DNA of 64,000 nucleotides from Psychrobacter vallis (GTDB lineage: Bacteria > Pseudomonadota > Gammaproteobacteria > Pseudomonadales > Moraxellaceae), in contig NZ_CAJHBU010000015.1 of the NCBI RefSeq assembly GCF_904846715.1, positions 1 through 64,000 of the forward strand. The letters run 5' to 3'. This document shows positions 19,597-28,176 of this stretch, piece after piece. Made by a program: the position numbers and the translations under genes. How positions within the stretch are numbered: the stretch's first letter is position 1; every line of letters begins with the position of its first letter. The notes under the pieces were generated by a model. That model was given only the letters and a program-made list of their open reading frames with translations, searched no databases and was not told the origin of the DNA.

Positions 19597-20076
19597 ATGA
19601 CCACTGTCCCAGACCACACCTTGCAAAATAACTCGCAACACGGTTTTGCTCCGCTGGCTATTGCCCGTATCAAAGGCGCGCAGCGTGCAAACCAAGTGGC
19701 CATTTATCTCATTTATGCCGCCATTTTCGCCTTTATGGTCTTTGGCACCATTGCCAGCATTAAGGCGTTCCATGACAACCAGCTACTCTATCAATTGTTT
19801 TATAACTTACCATACGCTTTAGTCGCCCTCACGATACCTATTACTATTTATGATGCCTTGGTGGTTTATCGTTATCGTTTGAACCAACCATCGATGATTG
19901 CCATGAGTATTGGCGTATCGACCATTATCTTGGTCGGTGGCCTACTATTTGCGGATACGGCATGGTTAGGATTGTCATGCTGGCTGGGCGTGGCTTTTTT
20001 ATTCAAAGTAACTTTTAAGCGCTTTTTTAACTTTTTAGAAATGCAGGAAGATGCCGAGACCGTTGAAGAAACATAA
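19597..20076 (+). CDS. Hypothetical membrane protein, 159 residues
   Basis: I do not recognise this family. The protein has about 35 polar N-terminal residues and then about four hydrophobic segments (roughly residues 35-58, 68-88, 98-118 and 120-138), ending in an acidic tail MQEDAETVEET. It precedes a TusA-like gene by 86 bp in the same orientation, so the two may be cotranscribed. It is likely a real gene because it fills the space between a repeat and tusA with normal composition, but its function is unknown. Confidence 0.7.
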   Translation: MTTVPDHTLQNNSQHGFAPLAIARIKGAQRANQVAIYLIYAAIFAFMVFGTIASIKAFHDNQLLYQLFYNLPYALVALTIPITIYDALVVYRYRLNQPSMIAMSIGVSTIILVGGLLFADTAWLGLSCWLGVAFLFKVTFKRFFNFLEMQEDAETVEET

Positions 20077-20162
20077 AAGACGCGAATGAATGAAAGCACA
20101 TCAACGAATGCATCGCAAAAACCATTTTAGCTCACCCTCTTAATTTACCTTTTTAATTCACA

Positions 20163-20498
20163 ATGACTATTATGACCACTTCTACCACGCAAACGACTAT
20201 CAACCATCATTTAGACACCCAAGGGCTGATCTGTCCTGAGCCTGTCATGATGCTACACCGAATCATTCGTCAAGCAGAAGGCGGTGAGGTGATTGAAATA
20301 CTCGCCACTGATCCCGCCACTACTCGCGACATCCCTAATTTTTGTCGTCATTTGGGTCATGAACTCTTGAATCAAGAAACACTGGCTGAAAACGTGAGCT
20401 TAAATGCTGATCCTGATGAAATCACGGTCGCTAGTGATGATGATGCGCCTATAAATGGCACGCTTTATCGTTACTTGGTTAAAAAGAAAACCGTGTAA
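20163..20498 (+). CDS. TusA-like sulfurtransferase
   Basis: A SirA/TusA-fold protein with the catalytic CPEPV motif ([18 protein letters not shown]), expected to carry a persulfide for sulfur relay, classically to 2-thiouridine of tRNA. TusA is usually about 80 residues; this one has 111, with an acidic insert of about 25 residues (roughly 76-100) between HELLNQE and the last strand YRYLVKKK. An ATG at 20172 is an alternative start. It may act in another sulfur-transfer pathway; the fold is clear, the precise partner is not. Confidence 0.85.
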   Translation: MTIMTTSTTQTTINHHLDTQGLICPEPVMMLHRIIRQAEGGEVIEILATDPATTRDIPNFCRHLGHELLNQETLAENVSLNADPDEITVASDDDAPINGTLYRYLVKKKTV

Positions 20499-20510
20499 AG
20501 GAACATTTGT

Positions 20511-20562
20511 ACCAGTCGCGTGTCATAATGCCATGTATCTATTTTTTTCAGTATCGACTATA
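20511..20562 (-). repeat. Half copy of the dispersed palindromic repeat
   Basis: Only one end of the family is present: ACCAGTCGCG, TGTCATAATGCCATGTATCT and the terminal GTATCGACTATA. The core and the other arm are absent. It lies immediately before xerD. Confidence 0.75.
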
Positions 20563-20596
20563 TAGCAACCTTTGACCACTTATTGAGAACTGTCTT

Positions 20597-21535
20597 ATGA
20601 GCCGTGATCGCGCCGTGCAGCAACGACAGCCTAAAGCATTGGCAGTCGATGATGAGCCGACTTATATGACTGAGTTTCGTCAAGCTATGTTGGCACGTGG
20701 TCTGGCAACGCGCACGCGTAACGCTTATATCCGTGACCTGCGCTCTTGTGAGTTGACCAATCCAATCGCCCTGACACGCTGGCAGCCTGACGATGTGCTG
20801 CACTGCTTATCCCTTCTCACTCAAGATGGCAAAACCCCGCGCACGCAAGCGCGTATGCTCTCAAGCCTGCGTCAGTTCTACTTATGGATGATCGCCAGCA
20901 ATCTGCGGGAAGACAATCCTTGTGAGCGAATCAAAAGTCCAAAACTTGGGCGACCATTACCAAAGGATTTGAGCGAAGGTGATGTCGATAACTTATTGGC
21001 TGCACCTGATACCAGCACCGCGCTGGGTCTACGGGATAAAGCCATGCTCGAAGTGCTCTACGCTTGCGGTCTGCGTGTGAGCGAGTTGATTAATCTGTCG
21101 CTTGAGCAGGTGAATTTAAACTCTGGCTGGCTACAGATTACGGGCAAAGGCAATAAAACGCGGCTGGTGCCACTGGGCGAATATGCAAGCGATGCGCTAG
21201 AGGATTATCTGACGCATGCTCGTGGTGATTTGATTGCGCATTTAAAATCGGGCAATTGCCAAGCGGTGTTTTTGACGGCACAAGGCGGTTATATGACGCG
21301 GCAAAATTTCTGGTATCTATTAAAGAAATACGCGAAAATCGCCTGTATCGACAAGGAATTGTCACCGCATACCTTACGTCATGCCTTTGCCACCCATTTG
21401 CTCAATCATGGTGCGGACTTGCGTAGCGTGCAGTTATTGCTTGGGCATAGCGACTTATCAACGACGCAAATTTATACGCATGTGGCGACGGCGAGATTGC
21501 AACAATTGCATGCGGCGCATCATCCACGTGGTTAA
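20597..21535 (+). CDS. xerD: Site-specific tyrosine recombinase XerD
   Basis: XerD acts with XerC at dif, controlled by FtsK, to resolve chromosome dimers. The 312 residues have the N-terminal SAM-like domain and the catalytic domain with R160, K184, H258, R261, H284 and the tyrosine nucleophile Y293. The motifs SPKLGRPLPKDLSE and the C-terminal HVATARLQQLHAAHHPRG resemble E. coli XerD more than XerC. There is a ~23-residue N-terminal extension. XerC and dif are not in the window. Confidence 0.94.
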   Translation: MSRDRAVQQRQPKALAVDDEPTYMTEFRQAMLARGLATRTRNAYIRDLRSCELTNPIALTRWQPDDVLHCLSLLTQDGKTPRTQARMLSSLRQFYLWMIASNLREDNPCERIKSPKLGRPLPKDLSEGDVDNLLAAPDTSTALGLRDKAMLEVLYACGLRVSELINLSLEQVNLNSGWLQITGKGNKTRLVPLGEYASDALEDYLTHARGDLIAHLKSGNCQAVFLTAQGGYMTRQNFWYLLKKYAKIACIDKELSPHTLRHAFATHLLNHGADLRSVQLLLGHSDLSTTQIYTHVATARLQQLHAAHHPRG

Positions 21536-21579
21536 CGTTAACACCAAATATTTATTAATAATCGTAAAAGGACTATACC

Positions 21580-21918
21580 GTGTTGCAAGCTCAGCCATCT
21601 CCCGTGCCAGCCCTAACCAAAGCACAAAACTTTGCCCTCAAAAAACTGACCATTATGGGTTATTTAGAAGGCACTTCTTTTTTATTGCTGCTGGGTATCG
21701 CCATGCCTCTCAAATATATGCTGGGCATTCCTGAAGCGGTGAGCTATGTCGGTATGGCACATGGGGCGCTATTCGTGGCTTATATCTTGGTACTGATTAT
21801 CACGGCTAGCAAAATAAAAATGCCGCTGTGGGCGCTCCCTGCTGGTGTCATTGGCTCGTTTTTGCCATTTGGGCCGTTTATATTTGATTATTTATTAAAG
21901 AAGCGTTTGGGGAAGTAG
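21580..21918 (+). CDS. DUF3817 family membrane protein
   Basis: A small integral membrane protein of the DUF3817 family, of unknown function. The start is GTG at 21580 (AAAGGA about 8-13 bp upstream). The 112 residues have the family segments GYLEGTSFLLLLGIAMPLKY, a VGMAHGALFVAYI helix with a conserved His, and a final helix ending FIFDYLLKKR. It is 44 bp downstream of xerD and may be cotranscribed with it. Confidence 0.85.
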   Translation: MLQAQPSPVPALTKAQNFALKKLTIMGYLEGTSFLLLLGIAMPLKYMLGIPEAVSYVGMAHGALFVAYILVLIITASKIKMPLWALPAGVIGSFLPFGPFIFDYLLKKRLGK

Positions 21919-21980
21919 TGGTTATATAAAGCAAACCGTCGATCAGAATCATCAACAAATGACTTTTTAAGAGAAGAGCT

Positions 21981-23123
21981 ATGCCAATATTTGATATTGA
22001 TTACATACTTGCATTAGGTCGTAATGATAGATGTTGGTGTGGCTCAAAACTGAAATTCAAACGCTGTCATAAAGACCGCGAGCATGAAAAACCTCTATCT
22101 TTAGGTGAAAAACTAGCTTTTGGAAATAATATATCAAAAAGAGAAACATGCTACGCACCTAAAAGCCTACTGCCAGATTGTAATAAGGTTATCAAGTCTC
22201 ACACTATTTCTAAATCAAGTACCTTAAAAAGTATTGCTGATAGTACTAATCACGTCTTAGGATTAAAGCAAAACCTGAGCAACTTTCAAAAGAATAAAGA
22301 GAATCTTAGGTTTGAAAAAATTGGCATTAATAATGCTTCTACTTTTAAAGGATTTTGTAAAAAGCATGACAAATTACTTTTTTCTTGTTTTGAAGATAAA
22401 CCATTCCTAGGTACAAAAGAGCAATGTATAGCTTTAACTTATAGATCTGTGGCAAAGGAAATCTATGCTAAGGAAGAGGCTATAGAAGCCGCAAAATTTA
22501 TGAGAAGAAATGCGGATAGAGGAAAGTCTATCTTTTTTCAAATAATAATACAAAAAGATATTTATCCTTATAAGCTAGGTTCGGAGATGGCGCTGAGTGA
22601 GCTATACAAAATTAAAAGCAATTTAGACGCTGAGTTATCAAATAACAGTAATGACTCTTATAACTTTTTAGTCATAGAGTCTGCAAGCCCACTACCAATT
22701 GTAGTGTCATCTATAACTAATCCCACACATAACTTCAAAGACGAACACCTACAGGACTTAGCAAGCTTAGAAGAAGTAGCTGAACAACTAGTTTTTAACG
22801 CATTCACGAGTAAAAGAAAAGGTTTTGTAGTTTTCAGTTGGCTCAAAAAGGCAGAGGTGATAGATAAATTCATAAACTCTTTACTAGAGATAAATAAGAA
22901 AGATATGTTTAGCTACTTAGTCAACTTCTTCTTTAGCTCTGCTGAAAATACTTTCATTTCTCCTGACTGGTGGAATACTTTAAGCACAGAACAGCAGCAG
23001 AAAATAGAAGCACTTTTCAAAGTAGGCTCAAATTATACTGAAGAAAGACCAAGAAACGTACTTGCTGATAACAGCATCACATTTGCAGGCTGGGAGATAG
23101 AAAATCTCTATAGAGTCACTTGA
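21981..23123 (+). CDS. SEC-C motif protein of unknown function
   Basis: A 380-residue protein whose N-terminus carries a SEC-C zinc-binding motif at about residues 14-31 (GRNDRCWCGSKLKFKRCH), the same type found at the SecA C-terminus. The rest is not recognised; it is Lys/Ser/Asn-rich, contains an FCKKHDK segment and ends with a Trp-rich region. Base composition is clearly more AT-rich than the neighbours, which suggests acquisition. AAGAGAAG lies upstream of the ATG. It sits alone between DUF3817 and a methyltransferase. It could bind metal or protein partners; I make no functional claim beyond that. Confidence 0.8.
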   Translation: MPIFDIDYILALGRNDRCWCGSKLKFKRCHKDREHEKPLSLGEKLAFGNNISKRETCYAPKSLLPDCNKVIKSHTISKSSTLKSIADSTNHVLGLKQNLSNFQKNKENLRFEKIGINNASTFKGFCKKHDKLLFSCFEDKPFLGTKEQCIALTYRSVAKEIYAKEEAIEAAKFMRRNADRGKSIFFQIIIQKDIYPYKLGSEMALSELYKIKSNLDAELSNNSNDSYNFLVIESASPLPIVVSSITNPTHNFKDEHLQDLASLEEVAEQLVFNAFTSKRKGFVVFSWLKKAEVIDKFINSLLEINKKDMFSYLVNFFFSSAENTFISPDWWNTLSTEQQQKIEALFKVGSNYTEERPRNVLADNSITFAGWEIENLYRVT

Positions 23124-23245
23124 TGGTTTATAGTTTCTGTAAGAGTGCAAACCGCCCCTTTTCTCGTTACAATACTCGTCATAATGTGCACACTGTCTGA
23201 TTGGACAACGCACCACCTTTTACTTATCTATTATTCGAGAATCTC

Positions 23246-23854
23246 ATGAAACATAGACCACCTGCTGACCTGCTAAAAAACGCCCAACACTGGCGCGAAG
23301 ACATCAATTTTCGCCAAGAGGTGTTGGGTAAGCCGTTTGATTTTGCGACCACGTGGGGTATTTTTTCACCGCAAAAGCTCGATGACGGCAGCCTAATGCT
23401 ACTCGATTATGTAGATTTTCAAGCGGATGATGATTCGATAGATTTGGGCTGTGGCTATGGCGTGCTCGGCATGACAGCAGCGCGTGAATGTCCAAACGGT
23501 CTGCATACCTTGATTGATAAAGACTTTATGGCAGTGGAATATGCGCGTCTGAACTGTGTAAAAAATGGTCTAAAAAATGTCGATGTGCATTTATCGAATG
23601 GTTTTAATCACGTGGCAAAGGACAAGGACTTTAGCCTTGTTATGTCAAACTTGCCCGCGAAGGTAGGCAAAGAGCAGCATTATCTATACTTCCTTGATGC
23701 CTATGCACGCATGCGTCAAGGCGGACGTTTTTATGTGGTGACGATCAATGGCTTGCGCCAGTTTATGAAACGCTCATTTACCGAAGTCTTTGGTAACAGT
23801 GAAAAGATCAAACAAGGCAAGACCTATACGATTACCATGGCGACCAAAGATTAA
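23246..23854 (+). CDS. Class I SAM-dependent methyltransferase, RsmC-like
   Basis: A small methyltransferase domain of the MTS/RsmC type. The ATG at 23246 (MKHRPPADLLKNAQHW) gives 202 residues; a TTG at 23201 would add 15 that look non-coding. Motif I is DLGCGYGVLGM and motif IV is VMSNLPAK, equivalent to the NPP(Y/F)-type catalytic motif of N-methyltransferases that act on exocyclic amines of bases. It resembles the C-terminal catalytic half of RsmC (16S rRNA m2G1207), so an rRNA substrate is plausible but not shown. A strong terminator follows. Confidence 0.85.
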   Translation: MKHRPPADLLKNAQHWREDINFRQEVLGKPFDFATTWGIFSPQKLDDGSLMLLDYVDFQADDDSIDLGCGYGVLGMTAARECPNGLHTLIDKDFMAVEYARLNCVKNGLKNVDVHLSNGFNHVAKDKDFSLVMSNLPAKVGKEQHYLYFLDAYARMRQGGRFYVVTINGLRQFMKRSFTEVFGNSEKIKQGKTYTITMATKD

Positions 23855-23896
23855 GTTTAGTTTACAAAAATCTATGTCTTTAAAAGCTGAACAAAC

Positions 23897-23937
23897 AAAA
23901 AACCCGCCAAAACACTAACGTTTTGACGGGCTTTTTT
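23897..23937. terminator. Bidirectional terminator between methyltransferase gene and lptG
   Basis: A stem made from CCCGCCAAAAC and GTTTTGACGGG (one mismatch) is flanked by six A residues on the left and six T residues on the right, so it can serve both converging genes. Confidence 0.85.
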
Positions 23938-23972
23938 ATGTCCGATGCTTTTTTTAGAACTGGTGATTTTGC

Positions 23973-25199
23973 CTACATCTGCCGTTTAAGTAAATACCAA
24001 CCCAATATTGCACTGCCGATAATCGGTAACAGCACCATCAGCATGGGCGAAAAGCCGGTCGCCAGCGAGACAAAACCCACCAAGTCTTGGACGTAACTGA
24101 ACAACAAACCAAATAATAATGCCACCACGATACGCAGACCCAAACTGTGCGTCCGCAGCGAACCAAAGACGAATGAACACGCGACAATCACCAGCGATAA
24201 GATGGATAACGGCGATAGTAGCTTTTGCCAAAATGCCAGCTCATGACTCAAAGAGCGCGTGCCTTGTTGGCGCATGAACTGTCGATGCTCATACAACTGG
24301 GTCAGAGACAAATCCTCTGCCTTACGGGTGAGCAAGTACACAGACTCTGGCGCAAACGGCAGACTCAGGGTATCTGACGGTGAGATGGCTTGACTGCTCT
24401 CAAAACCCTGATTGATATTAAGTTCGGTCATATTATTGAGCTGCCACTCGTAACGATACTGCTCGCTTGGTTGCTCATTGGCAATATCAAGTGGTTCGCG
24501 ACCGATATACTGCCCGCCCTCAGCGTGAATGGCAGTTTGTAGATTGCCATCATTATCCAAATGCCAACGCTTGACCTCACCGATATTGCCTTTGACATCC
24601 GCATAATCGATATACAAAATATCGCTACCATCTGGCTTGGTACTGCCATCCTCTGTACTCTCAAAACGCGGCTGCACCGTCCAATAACCCCGTACCGAGG
24701 TAACCAACGAGCGACTATCGGCATCGTTAATCTCTTTTGCCAATTGGTTAGACTGTGGCAATACAAACTGATTGATTGCCAAAGCTAATAGCACAAAAAT
24801 CAGCGCAGGCTGTAGCACCCAACTGACAATACGATAAACGCTCACGCCAGCTGCGCGCATCACGACCAGCTCGCTTTTGTTTGCAAGCAACCCCAAACCG
24901 ACTACCGCGCCAAGTAACGCGCCAGTTGGGATGAACTGTTCTAAAAAGTAGGGCGAGCGGTAAAAAATGTACTTAATGGCTTCACCCATCGTATAGCTGT
25001 CATCTAAAGAATCAAGCTCTGACAAATAAGAGAACACCAACTGTAACGCCCACAAACCTATGACCGCACCGATAATAGCAAGCAGCGCATTGAGTTTGAC
25101 ATAACGACTCAGCACTTTTAAATTGGCAGGTTTTTGAGCAAGCTTGGCTGTAGCCTGTGGCGAGTTGGCATTGGAGGATTTTGAAAATAAGGAGCGCAT
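23973..25199 (-). CDS. lptG: LPS export ABC transporter permease LptG
   Basis: LptG pairs with LptF in the inner-membrane LptB2FG transporter that extracts lipopolysaccharide for transport to the outer membrane. The 408 residues have a short cytoplasmic N-terminus, three transmembrane segments, a periplasmic beta-jellyroll domain (about 135-300) and three C-terminal membrane segments. It contains LVVMRAAGVSVYRIV, the coupling-helix region. The start overlaps the lptF stop by a single base, indicating translational coupling. Confidence 0.94.
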   Translation of the reverse strand: MRSLFSKSSNANSPQATAKLAQKPANLKVLSRYVKLNALLAIIGAVIGLWALQLVFSYLSELDSLDDSYTMGEAIKYIFYRSPYFLEQFIPTGALLGAVVGLGLLANKSELVVMRAAGVSVYRIVSWVLQPALIFVLLALAINQFVLPQSNQLAKEINDADSRSLVTSVRGYWTVQPRFESTEDGSTKPDGSDILYIDYADVKGNIGEVKRWHLDNDGNLQTAIHAEGGQYIGREPLDIANEQPSEQYRYEWQLNNMTELNINQGFESSQAISPSDTLSLPFAPESVYLLTRKAEDLSLTQLYEHRQFMRQQGTRSLSHELAFWQKLLSPLSILSLVIVACSFVFGSLRTHSLGLRIVVALLFGLLFSYVQDLVGFVSLATGFSPMLMVLLPIIGSAILGWYLLKRQM

Positions 25200-26503
25200 T
25201 AAGACAGCCCTCCTTGTGATCCATTATTTTGAGTATCGACCACTGTTAAAGCTGCATTATTCTCTTGTTTGCGAAAGCGCAATCGATGCTGCACACGACT
25301 TCCCCAATTCATATAAAGCGCCAATATCATAAATCCTAACACCAGCCACGCATAGGCCCATACACTGACGCTGCCTTTACTGACCGCATTTTTGAGTGAA
25401 ATAATACCCAGCGCGCAGCTGACAAATAACAAAATAGAAGGAAACAGACGCAGCCAACGGCCTTGGCGCGGGCGTACTTGCGAGAGTGGCACCGCCAGCA
25501 TAGGCGCAATGATCATGAGCCACGGCAATGCCAAGCGATAGCCCAGCTCTCCTTGTGCCGCACGCAGCGCATTATCACTGCCCACTTGCGTACCACCCGT
25601 TGCAGCTTGCCACAATGGACCAATCGCTTGGGTTTCGATATTGTCTTCAGTAATGACTTCTTTGGAAGATTCCGTCAGCGTGATGCGATAACGATCAAAG
25701 CCAACTTGATTGTATTTCAGACTGCCTGCACCTACTTCATAACGGCGACCTTGGAATAAGTCCAATTGGGTCACGCCGCTATTGCCCGTGTCTACTTGCT
25801 CAGCACGTTTGGCTAGCGTAATGGTGTCTTTGCTAATAGCGTTATTATTGGCCAGCGCATTGGGTAATTCTGGAATATTTAATTGCTCGGCGGTTTCTGC
25901 ATCAATACGATTATTGAAATCTGTGCCAGTATTTTTATCAGCGGTGCCTTTTGTATTAGGCTCTGATTGGATAAGTATCACATCTTGCAATTGTTTTTTA
26001 TCATCGCTCAAACTGCCCACATACAAATGATAATTGCCACTACTGATAAACTCATTGGGACGAATTAAGTCAAACGCACTGGTCAACGCTTGCTGTTGCC
26101 AAACGCTCTCGGATGAGCGCACGCCCCATGGTTTGCCAACGATGGATAGCGCAGCTTCACCCACAAACAATGCCAATATCAATGGCGTCATCAACCGCGC
26201 AAGCTTACCACGTGACACCCCACTGGCATTAATCACCGCCATTTCTTGATCCACGTACAAGCGCCCAAACACCAGCATCAAGGCGATAAAAAACGCCAAT
26301 GGCAAGATTAACTCTAAAAAATACGGCAAATTATAACCAATAATGGTAAATAACAAGCTGATATCTAAGTTGCCTTCTGCAGCAATACCAAAGTAACGAA
26401 TCAAACGACCGCCCAGCATCATCACCACTAAAAACCCCAATACCAAAGCGGTCGTTGCGGCAACTTGTTGCGTCATATAGCGGCGTAATATCACAATAGG
26501 CAC
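25199..26503 (-). CDS. lptF: LPS export ABC transporter permease LptF
   Basis: The partner of LptG. It begins MPIVILRRYMTQQVAATTALVLG and has the coupling segment MAVINASGVSRGKLARLMTP. At 434 residues it is longer than the usual ~365; the excess is a Thr/Asn/Asp-rich insert of about 60 residues in the periplasmic domain, roughly residues 180-245. lptF-lptG is a conserved pair divergent from pepA in gammaproteobacteria, but here an isochorismatase-type gene lies between lptF and pepA. Confidence 0.95.
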   Translation of the reverse strand: MPIVILRRYMTQQVAATTALVLGFLVVMMLGGRLIRYFGIAAEGNLDISLLFTIIGYNLPYFLELILPLAFFIALMLVFGRLYVDQEMAVINASGVSRGKLARLMTPLILALFVGEAALSIVGKPWGVRSSESVWQQQALTSAFDLIRPNEFISSGNYHLYVGSLSDDKKQLQDVILIQSEPNTKGTADKNTGTDFNNRIDAETAEQLNIPELPNALANNNAISKDTITLAKRAEQVDTGNSGVTQLDLFQGRRYEVGAGSLKYNQVGFDRYRITLTESSKEVITEDNIETQAIGPLWQAATGGTQVGSDNALRAAQGELGYRLALPWLMIIAPMLAVPLSQVRPRQGRWLRLFPSILLFVSCALGIISLKNAVSKGSVSVWAYAWLVLGFMILALYMNWGSRVQHRLRFRKQENNAALTVVDTQNNGSQGGLS

Positions 26504-26651
26504 TCTTAATGGGTTGGTATGCGGGCAATTTTTCGCATAATTATGGACAGGCTATGGACAGATGCAAACATGACAGATGCATATTATCGACAGAGTGCTG
26601 CTCAAGCAGACAAGTAAACAGGCACAAAAACAGATATCAAAAAACCGTATC

Positions 26652-26797
26652 TATACTTAGGTTGATATAAAACAAACACAGCGAGACTGGGATAAATTTT
26701 TTGTCGCATCGAGCTGCGCAGGCACAGCAAGCAAGAAAAATTTGTGTCAGTCTCGCGTCATCATGTTATGTATCTATTTTATTTAGTATCGACTATA
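26652..26797 (-). repeat. Dispersed 145-bp palindromic repeat, copy 4
   Basis: The plus strand reads TATACTTAGGTTGATAT at the left and GTATCGACTATA at the right. The core is inverted (GTCGCATCGAGCTGCGCAGG; subtype A). Arms GCGAGACTGGGA and GTCAGTCTCGC are complementary. It occupies part of the 684-bp lptF-hydrolase spacer; the rest holds no gene. Confidence 0.85.
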
Positions 26798-27187
26798 TAG
26801 TTAGCCACACCTGATAAATACTAGCGATAAATATAACGGCTAATCGTAGCATATTTTGGTCAAAAATGGCTGTGAAATGTGTTTGAAAACATTGCGTCTC
26901 TCTTGCTGCTGGCGTTGCCAGATCGACTGATGGCTGACACAACGAAGGAAATATGAAACATAAAACCACTATAGGGTAAGTAGGTTTCTTCTATTACGTT
27001 TGTGCTTTATTTACTTTAGAAAGGTTTGTTTGTCATTCGTATCATTGACCGTGTATCCGTGATATTAATTGCTAGACTAAGAATATTCGGATTTCTATTC
27101 ATATCATTCAAAACCATATCGCTTAAAATAATAGTCACTCAAAACAATGCCACTTAAAACAATGCCACTCAACGGAGAATTCTACTG

Positions 27188-27805
27188 ATGAATAAGCCTA
27201 TGTCTACACCCTCTACCCTACTACAACTCGCTGGCGGGGAATTTGAAGCGCTTGATTGGTCAAATTGTGCACTCGTCCTAATCGATTACCAAAACGAATA
27301 CGTCAATGGCGCGATGCCGCTTGGACAAGCAGGTGCTGATGCCATCAAAAATGCACGGCGATTACTTGACAAAGCGCGCGATCAAAACATCCCTATCTTT
27401 CATATGGCGCATCATGGCGCAGAAAATGGCAAGGTGTTTGATCCTTTATCAGCCAATGTCGAGACTGTCGATGTCTTACAACCTTATGACAATGAAACGG
27501 TCATCACCAAAAAACATCCGAACGCCTTTTATGACACCGAGCTTCAAGCGCTTATCTCAAAAACGCAAAAGCAGCAGATTATTTTTGCTGGATTTATGAG
27601 CCATATGTGTGTCAGCTCAAGTGTTCGAGCTGCCTTTGACTTGGGCTTTGAGAGTTTTGTATGCCATGATGCCTGTGCCACTCGCGACTTACCTAGCGCT
27701 AAAAAAGCAACGATCAGCGCCGAGGTCATGCACGATACAGCGATGGCAGCGCTGCAAGACAGATTTGCCGCTTTAGTATCGACCGATGTGTTGGTTAACA
27801 GCTGA
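27188..27805 (+). CDS. Isochorismatase-type cysteine hydrolase
   Basis: A 205-residue member of the isochorismatase-like superfamily. The catalytic triad is visible: Asp in LVLIDYQNEYVNG, Lys in VITKKHPNAF and Cys in GFMSHMCVSSSVRAAFDLGF. Members include nicotinamidases, maleamate amidohydrolases and many of unknown substrate. The GxxSHMCV context and lack of a metal-binding triad of nicotinamidase type leave the substrate open. GGAG precedes the first ATG; a second ATG lies 4 codons in. It separates lptF from pepA, which normally adjoin. Confidence 0.87.
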   Translation: MNKPMSTPSTLLQLAGGEFEALDWSNCALVLIDYQNEYVNGAMPLGQAGADAIKNARRLLDKARDQNIPIFHMAHHGAENGKVFDPLSANVETVDVLQPYDNETVITKKHPNAFYDTELQALISKTQKQQIIFAGFMSHMCVSSSVRAAFDLGFESFVCHDACATRDLPSAKKATISAEVMHDTAMAALQDRFAALVSTDVLVNS

Positions 27806-27893
27806 TTGCCTAGCGCCCTTTCAATACTTTTATTTTCATGCCTTTATTTTAATGCCTTTATTTTCATACTTCAATTTAGACGATAGCGTAAGC

Positions 27894-28004
27894 TGGCATA
27901 TAGTTGATCCAATTTAAGAGTGGTACAAGGCAACCGAGTGCAGATGTATATGTCATACTTCAAGCGAGGTTAACGCTGTAACGCTTTTATAGTGGATTGA
28001 CTAT
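27894..28004. repeat. Second intergenic repeat type with TATAGT ends
   Basis: A segment of about 110 bp beginning ATAGTTGATCCAATTTA and ending TATAGTGGATTGACTATA; the ends are imperfect inverted copies of each other. The interior (GTGGTACAAGGCAACCGAGT onward) is unlike the 145-bp family. A GC-richer stretch with TTGCTCGCTGCGCACTCG follows at about 28045. Together they fill the 371-bp spacer before pepA. Confidence 0.5.
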
Positions 28005-28176
28005 AGCAAAGTTGTTCGAACATATTACCTAAGCCTTGCTCGCTGCGCACTCGTCTCGCAATATGCTACACTATTGCGATGGCTAGAGAGCCAAATATGT
28101 CGGCAGGTATAACCAATTAAATAAAACCTGTAGTTTCCTCACTTGAATTTTTCATAATGCTAATAAGGATAATTAT

